NCBI GenBank assembly: GCA_945860065.1
Contig: CAMAPI010000017.1
Span: 1-32,450, forward strand
Source of the DNA: Chryseobacterium gleum
GTDB lineage: Bacteria; Bacteroidota; Bacteroidia; Flavobacteriales_D; Crocinitomicaceae
Direction of reading: 5' to 3'
DNA length: 32,450 bases
How positions within the stretch are numbered: position 1 is the first letter of the stretch; the number at the start of each line of letters is the position of its first letter. This document shows positions 7,904 through 18,162 of the stretch, one piece after another. A model generated the notes under the pieces. That model ran no database searches and had not been told where the DNA came from. It saw only the letters and a list, made by a program, of their open reading frames with translations. Made by a program: the position numbers and the translations under genes.

Positions 7904-9101
7904 GGTCTGGGCAACTTATTTAGGGGTGTTTATGATCTTTGCATCCTTGTGCTTACCGGCAATTATGCTAAGTTCATCACTTCCAACAATTCACATTCTC
8001 GATGTATTTTTCCCAGTAATGCTTGGTTTTATTTGGGTGAATCGGAAGCAAGTAAACACGGGATATGGCGCATGGATTCCATTTGTTTTTTCCGGAGTCG
8101 TACTTTTTTCCATCCTTATTCAAGGCCACCATACTCCTTACAGTGATTATTTCGAAGTATATAAATGGATTAAATTCGGAATAGTCATTTGGTATTTTTC
8201 CTTACTGGACTTTTCATTAGTCAAAAGATTCATTCCTTGGATATTTGGCATCTTGGTACTGATAAATACAATTCATTTTTTTGAATTCGCTCCATTGAAT
8301 AAGATACTGGAGCATTATTACAATGGTGGACTTCAAATTCAGTATTTCGGAAAAGATTCTCTTGGTGGACCAGCAGTTAAGCGCTTAGTGGGAACAATGG
8401 GGAATCCAAATATCAATGCGCTTTTATTTGGTTTTTTTAGTTTGTATTATTTCCCATTACACGTAAATCGAAAAAATCTTGGATTGTTTTTGTTGAGTTT
8501 ACTCTTTGTCTTTCTTTGTCAATCAAGAACGGCCTTACTTTTTATCTTCTGTATTTTTGCGTTTCTGGCGATTTTCAAACCTAGGGTCTGGACAAAAAAA
8601 CAATGGGGATTGATCGTATTAGGCTCAATAAGCACCTTCTTCATCGCATGGATGTTCGCTACTTCATTTTTTCAATTCACTTCCTATAACAATAGTTTGT
8701 TGGATGGAACAGCGTTTCATAGTGGATCGGCTCGGGGACGATTGGAAACATGGAATATGCTGGGAAAAATGATCATCGAAGAACCCTTGTTTGGACATGG
8801 ACCGTACAAAGAATTTTTCTACCAGAATAAGATCTATTCCGAAAACGAGTACATCTTAATGACTTGGCGTTATGGCTTACTTGGACTCTTCATTTACATT
8901 TCGGTATTTCTCGTTCCATTAAAAAACATATACACATCTTCCCAGGACATACGTTTGAAGGGTAGTTTAATGATTATCATGATGATGGTAAGTGCGCTGA
9001 CAAATAATCCATTAACGGAACGAAACATCGAGTTATTGTTTTGTATAGGAATCGCATGGATTTTCCAAAAACATCTAACAAAAGAAACGGCATATGCTTA
9101 A
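7881..9101 (+). CDS. O-antigen polymerase-like membrane protein (Wzy/WaaL superfamily)
   Basis: The 406-residue protein is mostly hydrophobic, with about ten membrane segments. It shares the superfamily layout of the 4842-6068 protein: an Arg-containing motif GSARGRLETW (R285, R287), EEPLFGHGPYKEF, and then SENEYILMTWRYGLLGLF. The His of ligase-type HNxFLQ motifs is replaced by ENEY, more usual for Wzy-type polymerases. I therefore favour a polysaccharide polymerase, with moderate certainty. Two adjacent ATG codons (7881, 7884) can serve as start. The gene overlaps the acetyltransferase gene by 23 bp and the next GT4 gene by 8 bp. Confidence 0.75.
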   Translation: MMSGPKSKVWATYLGVFMIFASLCLPAIMLSSSLPTIHILDVFFPVMLGFIWVNRKQVNTGYGAWIPFVFSGVVLFSILIQGHHTPYSDYFEVYKWIKFGIVIWYFSLLDFSLVKRFIPWIFGILVLINTIHFFEFAPLNKILEHYYNGGLQIQYFGKDSLGGPAVKRLVGTMGNPNINALLFGFFSLYYFPLHVNRKNLGLFLLSLLFVFLCQSRTALLFIFCIFAFLAIFKPRVWTKKQWGLIVLGSISTFFIAWMFATSFFQFTSYNNSLLDGTAFHSGSARGRLETWNMLGKMIIEEPLFGHGPYKEFFYQNKIYSENEYILMTWRYGLLGLFIYISVFLVPLKNIYTSSQDIRLKGSLMIIMMMVSALTNNPLTERNIELLFCIGIAWIFQKHLTKETAYA

Positions 9102-10149
9102 GTCAAAATCGTTATTGTTAATAGGTGGTAGCAAGGGGAATGCCCACTTGCTCAATTACCGAAATTTAATTGAGAATTACTTTGAAGACATTTTATTGGT
9201 TTCAAATCAAGAAATCGAGCAGTTTTCATGTAGAAAAGTAAATTTTGAATTGAAGAATCCAATCGCGATGTGGAGGAATGTTCAAATTCTCCGTAAAATC
9301 ATCCATGAGGAACAGCCCGATATCATTCATGTTCACCAAGCAAATGCCTATGGATTCATCACTGCTTTAGCGAATAGAGGCAGAAGACCATTAGTGGTGA
9401 CGACTTGGGGAAGTGACGTTTTGACTTTACCCCATACTAGTTTTCTTCACCGTTGGATGGTACAATACATTCTCAAGAGTGCCGATGCGATTACCGCTGA
9501 TGCGAAATTTATGGCGGATGCCATTAACGAATTAGTTGGTCCAACTCCGGTTGTAATCGCCAACTTTGGTGTGGAAATTCAGTCCGTCGAAGAAGGAGCA
9601 GAACGAAAAAAAGTCATCTACTCCAATCGAATGCATGAATCTCTGTATCAAATTGATCAAATTATTAGTCAATTGGCTGAATTTCTTTCGAAAAATTCAG
9701 ATTGGAAATTACATATCGCAGCGAGTGGAACACAGACAGAAAAACTACGGCAACTTGCCGAAGAAAAATTGCCCAAAGGGAGTTTTCAGTTTTTAGGGTT
9801 TCAAGCGGGAAAAGACAATCAACAAAATTACTTACGTTCAACGATTTATGTTTCCATTCCAACAACGGACGGAACATCGATTAGTTTATTAGAAGCTCTC
9901 GCTTATGGCTCTTTGCCTATTGTCTCCGACTTGCCAGCGAATAGAGAATGGATCGAAGACGGAGTGAACGGAATCATTTCTTCAGGGGATTTGAGTAAAG
10001 ATGTAGAGCGCTTATTACTAATGGATTCATCGTCGGTTCAAGAGCGGAATAAAACGATTATTGATCAAAAGGCGACTAAAGAGTCGAACCGAGAAAAATT
10101 CTCAGCTATTTATGAGGCTATTTTTTCAGGGGCAGCTTTTAACGCATAG
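9094..10149 (+). CDS. Family 4 glycosyltransferase
   Basis: The 351-residue protein is a GT-B glycosyltransferase. N-terminal half: LLLIGGSKGNAHLLNY and PDIIHVHQANAYGF, then TTWGSDVLTLP. C-terminal half: FLGFQ and DGTSISLLEALAYGSLPIVS, the GT4 donor-binding motif (E-A-L-A-Y-G). It is distinct in sequence from the GT4 protein at 6070-7203. It ends the plus-strand glycan operon, and its 3' end runs 40 bp into the convergent flippase gene. The sugar it transfers is unknown. Confidence 0.87.
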   Translation: MLKSKSLLLIGGSKGNAHLLNYRNLIENYFEDILLVSNQEIEQFSCRKVNFELKNPIAMWRNVQILRKIIHEEQPDIIHVHQANAYGFITALANRGRRPLVVTTWGSDVLTLPHTSFLHRWMVQYILKSADAITADAKFMADAINELVGPTPVVIANFGVEIQSVEEGAERKKVIYSNRMHESLYQIDQIISQLAEFLSKNSDWKLHIAASGTQTEKLRQLAEEKLPKGSFQFLGFQAGKDNQQNYLRSTIYVSIPTTDGTSISLLEALAYGSLPIVSDLPANREWIEDGVNGIISSGDLSKDVERLLLMDSSSVQERNKTIIDQKATKESNREKFSAIYEAIFSGAAFNA

Positions 10150-11408
10150 TAGTAAAATACGCCAATTGTAATGAGTAACCATGCGGCTTGAGTGTAGGAT
10201 ATGACCTGTAGACTCAAGTGAAAAACAGCTTGTGTTTTACCTAGTTTCATTGGTAAAATCCACAGTGGTATTACTTGAATCAATGAACTGACAATCCCCA
10301 TCATAAAGAAAACTTTCTGTTTACTTAAAATCAAGGGCAACGCGGCAATTGGTGATAAAATGAAATTGATCATTAACCAAACGGACATCGTTTCTGAATA
10401 AGAGCCGGATAAAGCCCAGTCCTTGCCAAATACAAAGGCAAACAAGAATTCACCATAAAAGAAAAGAATAGTGAAAGGAACAATGGAAAGTGCTGTGAGG
10501 AAAAGTAACATTTTATTCAGTAAAGGAACCATTGATTTTCCTTGCTTGTATAATTCAGATGCTCTGTTGTAGAATAATTGTCCAAGAGAAACACCTACAA
10601 GCATTAGAGGTAATCTAAGCATTGTATAGGAATGATTGAACGACCCATAAACAGATTCGGAATAGTAAGCGAAAATAAACGTGGCAATTAACATGTCCCT
10701 TCCATTATCCACAAATACATGCGGTAAATTTAATATCGGAAACTCCTTGTGTTTTTTCATCAAAGCAAGCGTCTTTCTTTTGGAGATGAACTGTTTGAAT
10801 TTCTGGTGAATCTTTCCAAAGTTCATGGAAAATTCAAGGGAGGAGAAGAATGAACCAATAAAAGTCGCTAGGATCAATCCAAACGTACTGAAGTGGAAGT
10901 AAGCAAACGCCCATTTTAATGCATTTGAAACGGATGAATGGGTGATTTTTTGACGTGATATCATTCCGTATTGTCCCATTCGAACCGACCAACTTGTCCC
11001 AATATTTACTATGATGATACATGCGGCACTTAGAATTGTAAGGACATAAAACCACCAACTAAATTGGCCAACGAATCCACTAGAATACATAAAAAGGAAC
11101 ACAACACTCACAATCATGAGGACGATGAAGGAAATGCGATAGGAAAGTCGATAAAGCAGGAAAGAATGTCCGTCTAGTTTTGGTAATGGTAATGCCGCTT
11201 CGTATCTCAGTGTTGCGATGGCGGCGATGAATCCTGTTAAGCGCATATAAAAGCCGAGCTCACCCATTTCGGCAGTCGTGTATAAACGCGTGAGAATGGG
11301 GGCAATGAGGTAGCCAACTGCTTGTGCAATGATGGTTCCAGATAGCAGGATACTCAGCGATTTTGAGAAATCAGACCCAAGGAGTTGACGAATTCGATTC
11401 ATAGCCAT
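10110..11408 (-). CDS. Wzx-type polysaccharide flippase (MOP superfamily)
   Basis: The protein has about twelve hydrophobic segments and the N-terminal pattern of polysaccharide flippases: ILLSGTIIAQAVGYLIAPIL followed by TRLYTTAEMGELGFYMR and IATLRYEAALPLP. Such proteins move undecaprenyl-linked sugar units across the inner membrane before polymerisation. The open frame can be extended to TTG codons at 11417, but those overlap the promoter box, so I take the ATG at 11408 (432 residues, MAMNRIRQLLG); 11402 is also possible. The gene stands alone on the minus strand and overlaps the GT4 gene tail to tail by 40 bp. Its own promoter suggests separate control from the two glycan operons. Confidence 0.85.
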   Translation of the reverse strand: MAMNRIRQLLGSDFSKSLSILLSGTIIAQAVGYLIAPILTRLYTTAEMGELGFYMRLTGFIAAIATLRYEAALPLPKLDGHSFLLYRLSYRISFIVLMIVSVVFLFMYSSGFVGQFSWWFYVLTILSAACIIIVNIGTSWSVRMGQYGMISRQKITHSSVSNALKWAFAYFHFSTFGLILATFIGSFFSSLEFSMNFGKIHQKFKQFISKRKTLALMKKHKEFPILNLPHVFVDNGRDMLIATFIFAYYSESVYGSFNHSYTMLRLPLMLVGVSLGQLFYNRASELYKQGKSMVPLLNKMLLFLTALSIVPFTILFFYGEFLFAFVFGKDWALSGSYSETMSVWLMINFILSPIAALPLILSKQKVFFMMGIVSSLIQVIPLWILPMKLGKTQAVFHLSLQVISYTQAAWLLITIGVFYYYALKAAPEKIAS

Positions 11409-11414
11409 TCTCAA

Positions 11415-11422
11415 CAAAGATA
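11415..11422 (-). promoter_or_regulatory. Candidate -7 box for the flippase gene
   Basis: TATCTTTG on the minus strand matches TAnnTTTG. Only 6 nt lie between it and the ATG at 11408, so the transcript would have almost no leader. No good -33 TTG is visible. Confidence 0.4.
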
Positions 11423-11429
11423 CAATGAT

Positions 11430-11437
11430 TATATTTG
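11430..11437 (+). promoter_or_regulatory. Candidate -7 box for the 3-hydroxyacyl-CoA dehydrogenase gene
   Basis: TATATTTG on the plus strand matches TAnnTTTG and ends 18 nt before the ATG at 11456. It sits 7 bp from the divergent flippase box, so the two promoters occupy overlapping DNA. No clear -33 TTG. Confidence 0.35.
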
Positions 11438-11455
11438 TGAACTAAATTGATTTTT

Positions 11456-12346
11456 ATGAAAAATGTTGCGGTAATCGGTGCGGGCACAATGGGAAATGGA
11501 ATTGCGCATGTCTTTGCTCAATTTAATCACCAAGTACATTTAATTGATGTTTCTCAAACTGCTTTGGACAAAGCCATTGCTACTATTGAGAAGAATTTGG
11601 ATCGTCAAGTGGCCAAAGAAGCAATTACGGCGCAAGAAAAGGCAGCAACCTTACAAAACTTAAAAACCTTCACAAGTATTGTTGAAGGTGTAAAGGGAGT
11701 AGAGTTAGTAGTAGAAGCTGCGACCGAAAACATTGATTTAAAATTAAAAATCTTTAAAGAATTAGACGAAGTAACAGCGCCAGAGGTAATATTGGCAACG
11801 AATACATCTTCTATTTCGATTACGAAAATAGCATCTGTGACCAATCGGGCAGACAAAGTCATTGGGATGCACTTCATGAATCCAGTTCCTGTGATGAAAT
11901 TGGTAGAAATTATCCGTGGATATTCGACTTCTGATGAGGTAACAAATACCATCATGGAAACTTCTCGCCAATTGAAAAAAGTTCCAGTGGAAGTAAATGA
12001 CTATCCTGGATTTGTAGCGAACCGCATATTAATGCCGATGATCAATGAAGCCATTTATACCTTGTTTGAAGGTGTCGCTGGAGTTGAAGAAATCGACACG
12101 GTGATGAAATTAGGAATGGCGCATCCAATGGGTCCATTACAATTAGCAGATTTTATTGGCTTGGACGTTTGTTTAGCCATTCTTGAGGTCTTGCATGATG
12201 GATTCGGTAATCCGAAGTATGCACCATGTCCGTTGTTAGTCAACATGGTCATGGCCGGTAAAAAAGGGGTGAAATCTGGCGAAGGATTTTATTCTTGGAC
12301 ACACGGAACAAAAGAACTTGTGCTTGCCGCTAATTTCAAGAAATAA
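11456..12346 (+). CDS. hbd: 3-hydroxybutyryl-CoA dehydrogenase
   Basis: The 296-residue protein is a short 3-hydroxyacyl-CoA dehydrogenase. It oxidises 3-hydroxyacyl-CoA to 3-ketoacyl-CoA with NAD(P), or does the reverse, in fatty acid or butanoate metabolism. The NAD site is VAVIGAGTMGNGIAHVFA (GxGxxG at 8-13). The catalytic His-Glu pair is in GMHFMNPVPVMKLVE (H139, E151). NTSSISI and DYPGFVANRILMPMINEA are family motifs, and the C-terminal domain ends GVKSGEGFYSW. A TTG start at 11447 would add MIF, but the ATG at 11456 gives the family N-terminus. The gene stands alone on the plus strand, between the divergent flippase and the convergent NUDIX gene, which it overlaps by 11 bp. Confidence 0.92.
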   Translation: MKNVAVIGAGTMGNGIAHVFAQFNHQVHLIDVSQTALDKAIATIEKNLDRQVAKEAITAQEKAATLQNLKTFTSIVEGVKGVELVVEAATENIDLKLKIFKELDEVTAPEVILATNTSSISITKIASVTNRADKVIGMHFMNPVPVMKLVEIIRGYSTSDEVTNTIMETSRQLKKVPVEVNDYPGFVANRILMPMINEAIYTLFEGVAGVEEIDTVMKLGMAHPMGPLQLADFIGLDVCLAILEVLHDGFGNPKYAPCPLLVNMVMAGKKGVKSGEGFYSWTHGTKELVLAANFKK

Positions 12347-12779
12347 GCTCCGCTTTTAATTTCTCTAAAACAAGTTGATCGATCGGAAAGGTCAGGTCAC
12401 TTTCGTGTAAATCATACAAGGATATCCAACGCTGTTTTTCTGTTTCTTCCGTAAACGGAATGGAGTAGGCGTTAAGTCCTAGTTTTTTCGGTGAACTGAT
12501 GCGAACTTTGTAATAAAAGACAACAAGCGAATGTTCGGTATCGAAAGCGGATACTTGATGAAAATCATTGACATAAAAAAAAGAGGAGTCCAGCATTTCT
12601 GCCGCAAGCTCCTCTTGTAATTCTCTTTTTAATGCATCAAGAACTCCTTCATTAGCTTCGATTCCTCCACCGGGAAATTTGGTGAAAAAATGTCCGAAGC
12701 GACATTCATCGGAAACGAGAATACGATTCGATTCATCGATAATCAAGGCGTAAACACGAAGATTAAATCGATGCGCCAA
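12336..12779 (-). CDS. NUDIX hydrolase
   Basis: The 147-residue protein has a NUDIX box at residues 38-60: G38-x5-E44-x7-R52-E53-L-Q-E56-E57-L-A-A. The canonical REUxEExGU is complete except that its Gly is Ala (A59). The Glu residues bind the metal for cleaving X-linked nucleoside diphosphates. The first strand is FNLRVYALIIDESNRILV. The substrate is not predictable, but could be a damaged nucleotide or a nucleotide sugar. It follows eno after 2 bp on the same strand, so it probably belongs to the carA-eno transcript. Its end overlaps the convergent hbd gene. Confidence 0.88.
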   Translation of the reverse strand: MAHRFNLRVYALIIDESNRILVSDECRFGHFFTKFPGGGIEANEGVLDALKRELQEELAAEMLDSSFFYVNDFHQVSAFDTEHSLVVFYYKVRISSPKKLGLNAYSIPFTEETEKQRWISLYDLHESDLTFPIDQLVLEKLKAELIS

Positions 12780-12781
12780 TT

Positions 12782-15173
<2,392 letters not shown>

Positions 15174-15187
15174 GAATTAATTTTGTT

Positions 15188-15195
15188 CAAAATTA
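15188..15195 (-). promoter_or_regulatory. Candidate -7 box for carA
   Basis: TAATTTTG on the minus strand fits TAnnTTTG and lies 14 nt before the carA ATG, downstream of the rplQ terminator. The TTG triplets upstream are at 12 and 27 nt, outside the usual 17-23 range. Confidence 0.35.
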
Positions 15196-15227
15196 GAAAC
15201 TCTTGTCCAAATGAGGTTATCACAAAC

Positions 15228-15257
15228 AAAAAAAGGCGGATAAATCCGCCTTTTTTT
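15228..15257 (-). terminator. Intrinsic terminator ending the ribosomal superoperon
   Basis: A perfect inverted repeat pairs AAAAAAAGGCGGA (15228-15240) with TCCGCCTTTTTTT (15245-15257) around a TAAA loop. On the minus strand this gives a GC-rich stem followed by a T-run, 16 bp after the rplQ stop codon. Because the A-tract mirrors the T-tract, it could work in both directions. Confidence 0.9.
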
Positions 15258-15273
15258 ATTAACAATATGTCAA

Positions 15274-16056
15274 TTATGCGTTTTCTTCGCTGTTTTTTGT
15301 TTCGTCAGTTACAGGAGCTTCTTCAGTTGATGCTTCTGGAGCTGTTTCTTCAACAACTACTTCTTCAACAACTGCTACTTCTTCAACAGCAACTACTTCT
15401 TCAACAACTGCTACTTCTTCAACAGCAACTACTTCTTCAACAGCTGCTATTTCTTCAACAACAACTGCCTCTTCAACAGCAACTACTTCTTCAACAACTG
15501 CTATTTCTTCAACAGCAACTACTTCTTCAACAGCAACTACTTCTTCAGTAGTTTCAGCAACATTTTCTGTATCTAAAACATCATCCACAATTGCTTCAGT
15601 TGTTTCTGTTGACTCAACGGTTATTGAATCATCTTTTTTAGCACCACCACGACGAGAGCGACGTGTTGTTTTCTTCGCGTTATCGTTGTTGTATAATTCG
15701 TTGTAATCAACCAATTCAATCATACACATTTCCGCGTTGTCACCTAAACGGTAACCGGTACGAATAATTCGCGTGTATCCACCAGCACGATTAGCAATTT
15801 TTGGAGCTACCTCGCGGAATAATTCAGTTACCATCTCTTTATTTTGAAGGTAAGAGAATACAACACGACGAGAGTGTGTAGAATCCGTTTTTGCTTTCGT
15901 TAAAATCGGTTCAACAAATACGCGTAACGTTTTTGCTTTAGCGATTGTAGTTGAAATACGCTTATGTTCGATTAATGAACAAGCCATGTTTTGAAGCATT
16001 GCTTTGCGGTGGCTTGTTGTTCTTCCTAAGTGATTTATTTTATTTCCGTGTCTCAT
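15274..16056 (-). CDS. rplQ: 50S ribosomal protein L17 with long acidic repeat tail
   Basis: Residues 1-122 are a normal L17 ([56 protein letters not shown]). L17 lies on the 50S subunit near the peptide exit tunnel. A basic linker ([14 protein letters not shown], 128-141) follows, then about 119 residues of acidic, Val/Ala/Thr-rich sequence. Its centre (171-236) is eleven hexapeptide units of the type EEVVAV. Bacterial L17 is usually 120-160 residues, so this protein is about 100 longer. Tails of this sort are known from Flavobacteriia, but the function is unknown. This is the last gene of the superoperon; the terminator follows 16 bp later. Confidence 0.95.
   Translation of the reverse strand: MRHGNKINHLGRTTSHRKAMLQNMACSLIEHKRISTTIAKAKTLRVFVEPILTKAKTDSTHSRRVVFSYLQNKEMVTELFREVAPKIANRAGGYTRIIRTGYRLGDNAEMCMIELVDYNELYNNDNAKKTTRRSRRGGAKKDDSITVESTETTEAIVDDVLDTENVAETTEEVVAVEEVVAVEEIAVVEEVVAVEEAVVVEEIAAVEEVVAVEEVAVVEEVVAVEEVAVVEEVVVEETAPEASTEEAPVTDETKNSEENA
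15346..15546 (-). repeat. 18-bp tandem repeats encoding the L17 tail
   Basis: Ten full 18-bp units run from 15361 to 15540, written on the plus strand as (T/C)TCTTCAACANNNNNN(A/G)(C/T), with a shortened unit at 15346-15360. There is a 36-bp higher-order period: 15361-15396 and 15397-15432 are identical, and 15487-15522 differs from them by one base. The unit length is a multiple of three, so gain or loss of units keeps the reading frame. Confidence 0.92.
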
Positions 16057-16067
16057 GACTAAAAATT

Positions 16068-17060
16068 CTAATCTTTGTCTAATTTATATTTCGCAACGTT
16101 CATACCGAAAGTTAATCCTTTGCTATCAACTAAGTCTTCTAATTCAGTTAAAGACTTCTTACCGAAGTTTCTGAATTTCAACAAGTCTGATTTCGCATAA
16201 GAAACTAGGTCACCTAACGTTTCAACATCTGCAGCTTTCAAACAATTCAAGGCGCGAACGGATAAATCCATATCAACCAATTTTGTTTTTAGTAACTGAC
16301 GCATGTGAAGTGAAGTTTCATCAAATTCTTCTGATTCAGCTTTAATTTCACTGTCTAATGTAATGCGCTCATCAGAGAACAACATGAAATGGTGAATTAA
16401 AATTTTCGCAGCTTCTTTCAACGCTTCTTTCGGATGAATAGATCCATCAGTTTTAATGTTAAAAACCAATTTTTCATAATCTGTTTTTTGCTCTACACGA
16501 TAGTTTTCTATTGTGTATTGAACATTAACGATTGGTGTAAAGATTGAATCAATGGAGATAGTACCAAAAGAAGCATTTGCTGATTTGTTTTCCTCTGCAG
16601 GAACGTAACCACGTCCTTTGATAATTGTCAGTTCCATTTCAATCTTCACAGATGATTCCATGTTACAAATCACTAGATCTGAGTTTAACACTTGGAATGC
16701 ACTAGTAAATTTACCGATGTCGCCAGCGGTTAATTGATTTTGACCACCAACAGAAACGATAACAGTTTCTGAATCGGTTCCTTCGATTTGACGTTTGAAA
16801 CGAACTTGTTTCAAATTCAATACGATCTCGGTAATATCCTCAACTACACCCTTCAACGTAGAAAATTCGTGGTCTGCACCCTGAATTTTTACAGATGAAA
16901 TAGCAAATCCTTCAAGTGAAGAAAGTAGAATTCTTCTTAAGGAGTTACCTACAGTAATTCCGTATCCAGGTTCAAGTGGACGAAATTCGAACTCTCCGTT
17001 GAATTCATCGGAGTTGAGCATGATAACCTTATCTGGTTTTTGAAAATCCAATATTGCCAT
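16068..17060 (-). CDS. rpoA: DNA-directed RNA polymerase subunit alpha
   Basis: The 330-residue protein has the dimerising N-terminal domain ([20 protein letters not shown], residues 29-48) and the C-terminal domain (about 255-325: [20 protein letters not shown] and [20 protein letters not shown]). R269 corresponds to the E. coli R265 that contacts UP-element DNA and activators. The dimer nucleates assembly of the core polymerase. It lies between rpsD and rplQ, 16 bp after rpsD, as in other alpha operons. If the hairpin before rpsD is regulatory, rpoA would be controlled with it. Confidence 0.98.
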   Translation of the reverse strand: MAILDFQKPDKVIMLNSDEFNGEFEFRPLEPGYGITVGNSLRRILLSSLEGFAISSVKIQGADHEFSTLKGVVEDITEIVLNLKQVRFKRQIEGTDSETVIVSVGGQNQLTAGDIGKFTSAFQVLNSDLVICNMESSVKIEMELTIIKGRGYVPAEENKSANASFGTISIDSIFTPIVNVQYTIENYRVEQKTDYEKLVFNIKTDGSIHPKEALKEAAKILIHHFMLFSDERITLDSEIKAESEEFDETSLHMRQLLKTKLVDMDLSVRALNCLKAADVETLGDLVSYAKSDLLKFRNFGKKSLTELEDLVDSKGLTFGMNVAKYKLDKD

Positions 17061-17076
17061 TTTCTATCGCTTAGGT

Positions 17077-17685
17077 TTATTTAGAATATAATTCGACGAT
17101 CAACTGCTCTTTGATGTTCTCAGGGATCATTTCACGAGCCGGTAGATTTAAAACTTTTCCACGCATGGAGGAATTGTCCCAATCTAACCAATCGTATTTT
17201 TTATTACTTGAAGTTAAGGAGTCGTTAATTGCTTCCAGAGATTTTGATTTCTCTCTAACACTTACTACGTCACCTGGACGCACGGCGTATGACGGAATGT
17301 TAACTACTTCACCATTAACTGTGATATGTTTGTGACTTACTAACTGACGTGCACCACGACGAGTAGGGGAGATCCCAAAACGATATACCATGTTGTCCAA
17401 ACGAGCTTCACATAATTGAAGTAAGTTTTCGCCGGTAATTCCTTTCATGCGAGACGCTTTGTCGAACATGTTCGCAAATTGACGCTCAAGGATACCGTAA
17501 GTATATTTCGCTTTTTGTTTTTCACCCAACTGAATAGCGTATTCAGATTGTTTGCCACCTCTTCTTTTGGATGGACCGTGTTGACCTGGACCGTAACTTC
17601 TTCTTTCCAATGATTTGTCTGGGCCAAAAATTGGGTCGCGGAAACGACGCGCAATTTTGGATTTAGGACCTGTGTATCTTGCCAT
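17077..17685 (-). CDS. rpsD: 30S ribosomal protein S4
   Basis: The 202-residue S4 has an N-terminal part ([20 protein letters not shown]) without the zinc-binding Cys cluster, and an S4 RNA-binding domain at about 92-145 ([33 protein letters not shown]). S4 starts 16S rRNA folding and in E. coli also represses its own operon. Here the gene follows a 78-nt spacer, the longest in the superoperon, which holds a nested hairpin. No Shine-Dalgarno precedes the ATG; the leader ends AAACAAAACAGAT. Confidence 0.98.
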   Translation of the reverse strand: MARYTGPKSKIARRFRDPIFGPDKSLERRSYGPGQHGPSKRRGGKQSEYAIQLGEKQKAKYTYGILERQFANMFDKASRMKGITGENLLQLCEARLDNMVYRFGISPTRRGARQLVSHKHITVNGEVVNIPSYAVRPGDVVSVREKSKSLEAINDSLTSSNKKYDWLDWDNSSMRGKVLNLPAREMIPENIKEQLIVELYSK

Positions 17686-17700
17686 ATCTGTTTTGTTTAA

Positions 17701-17746
17701 ACGGGAATCATGAATTAAGGCATTCCTTCGATGATTTTGTTCCCGT
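17701..17746 (-). ncRNA. Candidate S4 mRNA leader hairpin upstream of rpsD
   Basis: In the transcript ACGGGAA (from 17746) pairs with UUCCCGU (to 17701), a perfect 7-bp outer stem. Inside, UCAU (17734-17731) pairs with AUGA (17711-17708), and AAGG (17728-17725) pairs with CCUU (17720-17717) around an AAUG loop. The outer stem ends 15 nt before the rpsD ATG. Position and shape suit a ribosomal-protein leader bound by S4. I recall that computational surveys proposed S4 leaders in Bacteroidota, but I cannot confirm that this matches one. Pairing is seen; function is inferred. Confidence 0.6.
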
Positions 17747-17763
17747 GTTGATTAATAAATCGT

Positions 17764-18150
17764 TTATACTCTTCTTCTTTTCGGTGGTCTACAACCATTG
17801 TGTGGAAGTGGGGTAACATCAACAATTTCTGTTACTTCAATTCCTGAGTTATGGATTGCACGGATAGCCGACTCACGTCCTGCTCCTGGGCCTTTCACAT
17901 AAACTTTTACTTTACGTAGTCCGAAGTCGTGTGCTTCTTTGGATGCATCCTCACCTGCAATTTGTGCAGCATAAGGAGTGTTCTTTTTAGAACCCTTGAA
18001 GCCCATTTTACCAGCAGATGACCAAGAGATCACTTGTCCAGCGTTGTTAGTCAAAGAGATGATTACATTGTTGAAGCTAGCTTGGATATGCGCTTCACCT
18101 GTAGCATCAACTTTAACGTTCTTCTTCTTTTTTTGATTCGTTTTTGCCAT
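17764..18150 (-). CDS. rpsK: 30S ribosomal protein S11
   Basis: The 128-residue S11 has the internal [18 protein letters not shown] and ends [15 protein letters not shown], which includes the conserved Asn-Gly pair that becomes isoaspartate in some bacteria. It lies on the 30S platform next to S21 and the 3' end of 16S rRNA. In Bacteroidota that neighbourhood hides the anti-Shine-Dalgarno sequence, so S11 belongs to the environment behind the SD-poor leaders seen here. It is separated from rpsM by 12 bp. Confidence 0.98.
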   Translation of the reverse strand: MAKTNQKKKKNVKVDATGEAHIQASFNNVIISLTNNAGQVISWSSAGKMGFKGSKKNTPYAAQIAGEDASKEAHDFGLRKVKVYVKGPGAGRESAIRAIHNSGIEVTEIVDVTPLPHNGCRPPKRRRV

Positions 18151-18162
18151 GATACCTATTTA

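Noticed and set aside
11447-11455. TTG start adding three residues to hbd
   Set aside because: The ATG at 11456 gives the family N-terminus (MKNVAVIGAGTMG).
15346-15546. CRISPR-like regular repeats
   Set aside because: The 18-bp units are contiguous without spacers and encode L17 in frame.
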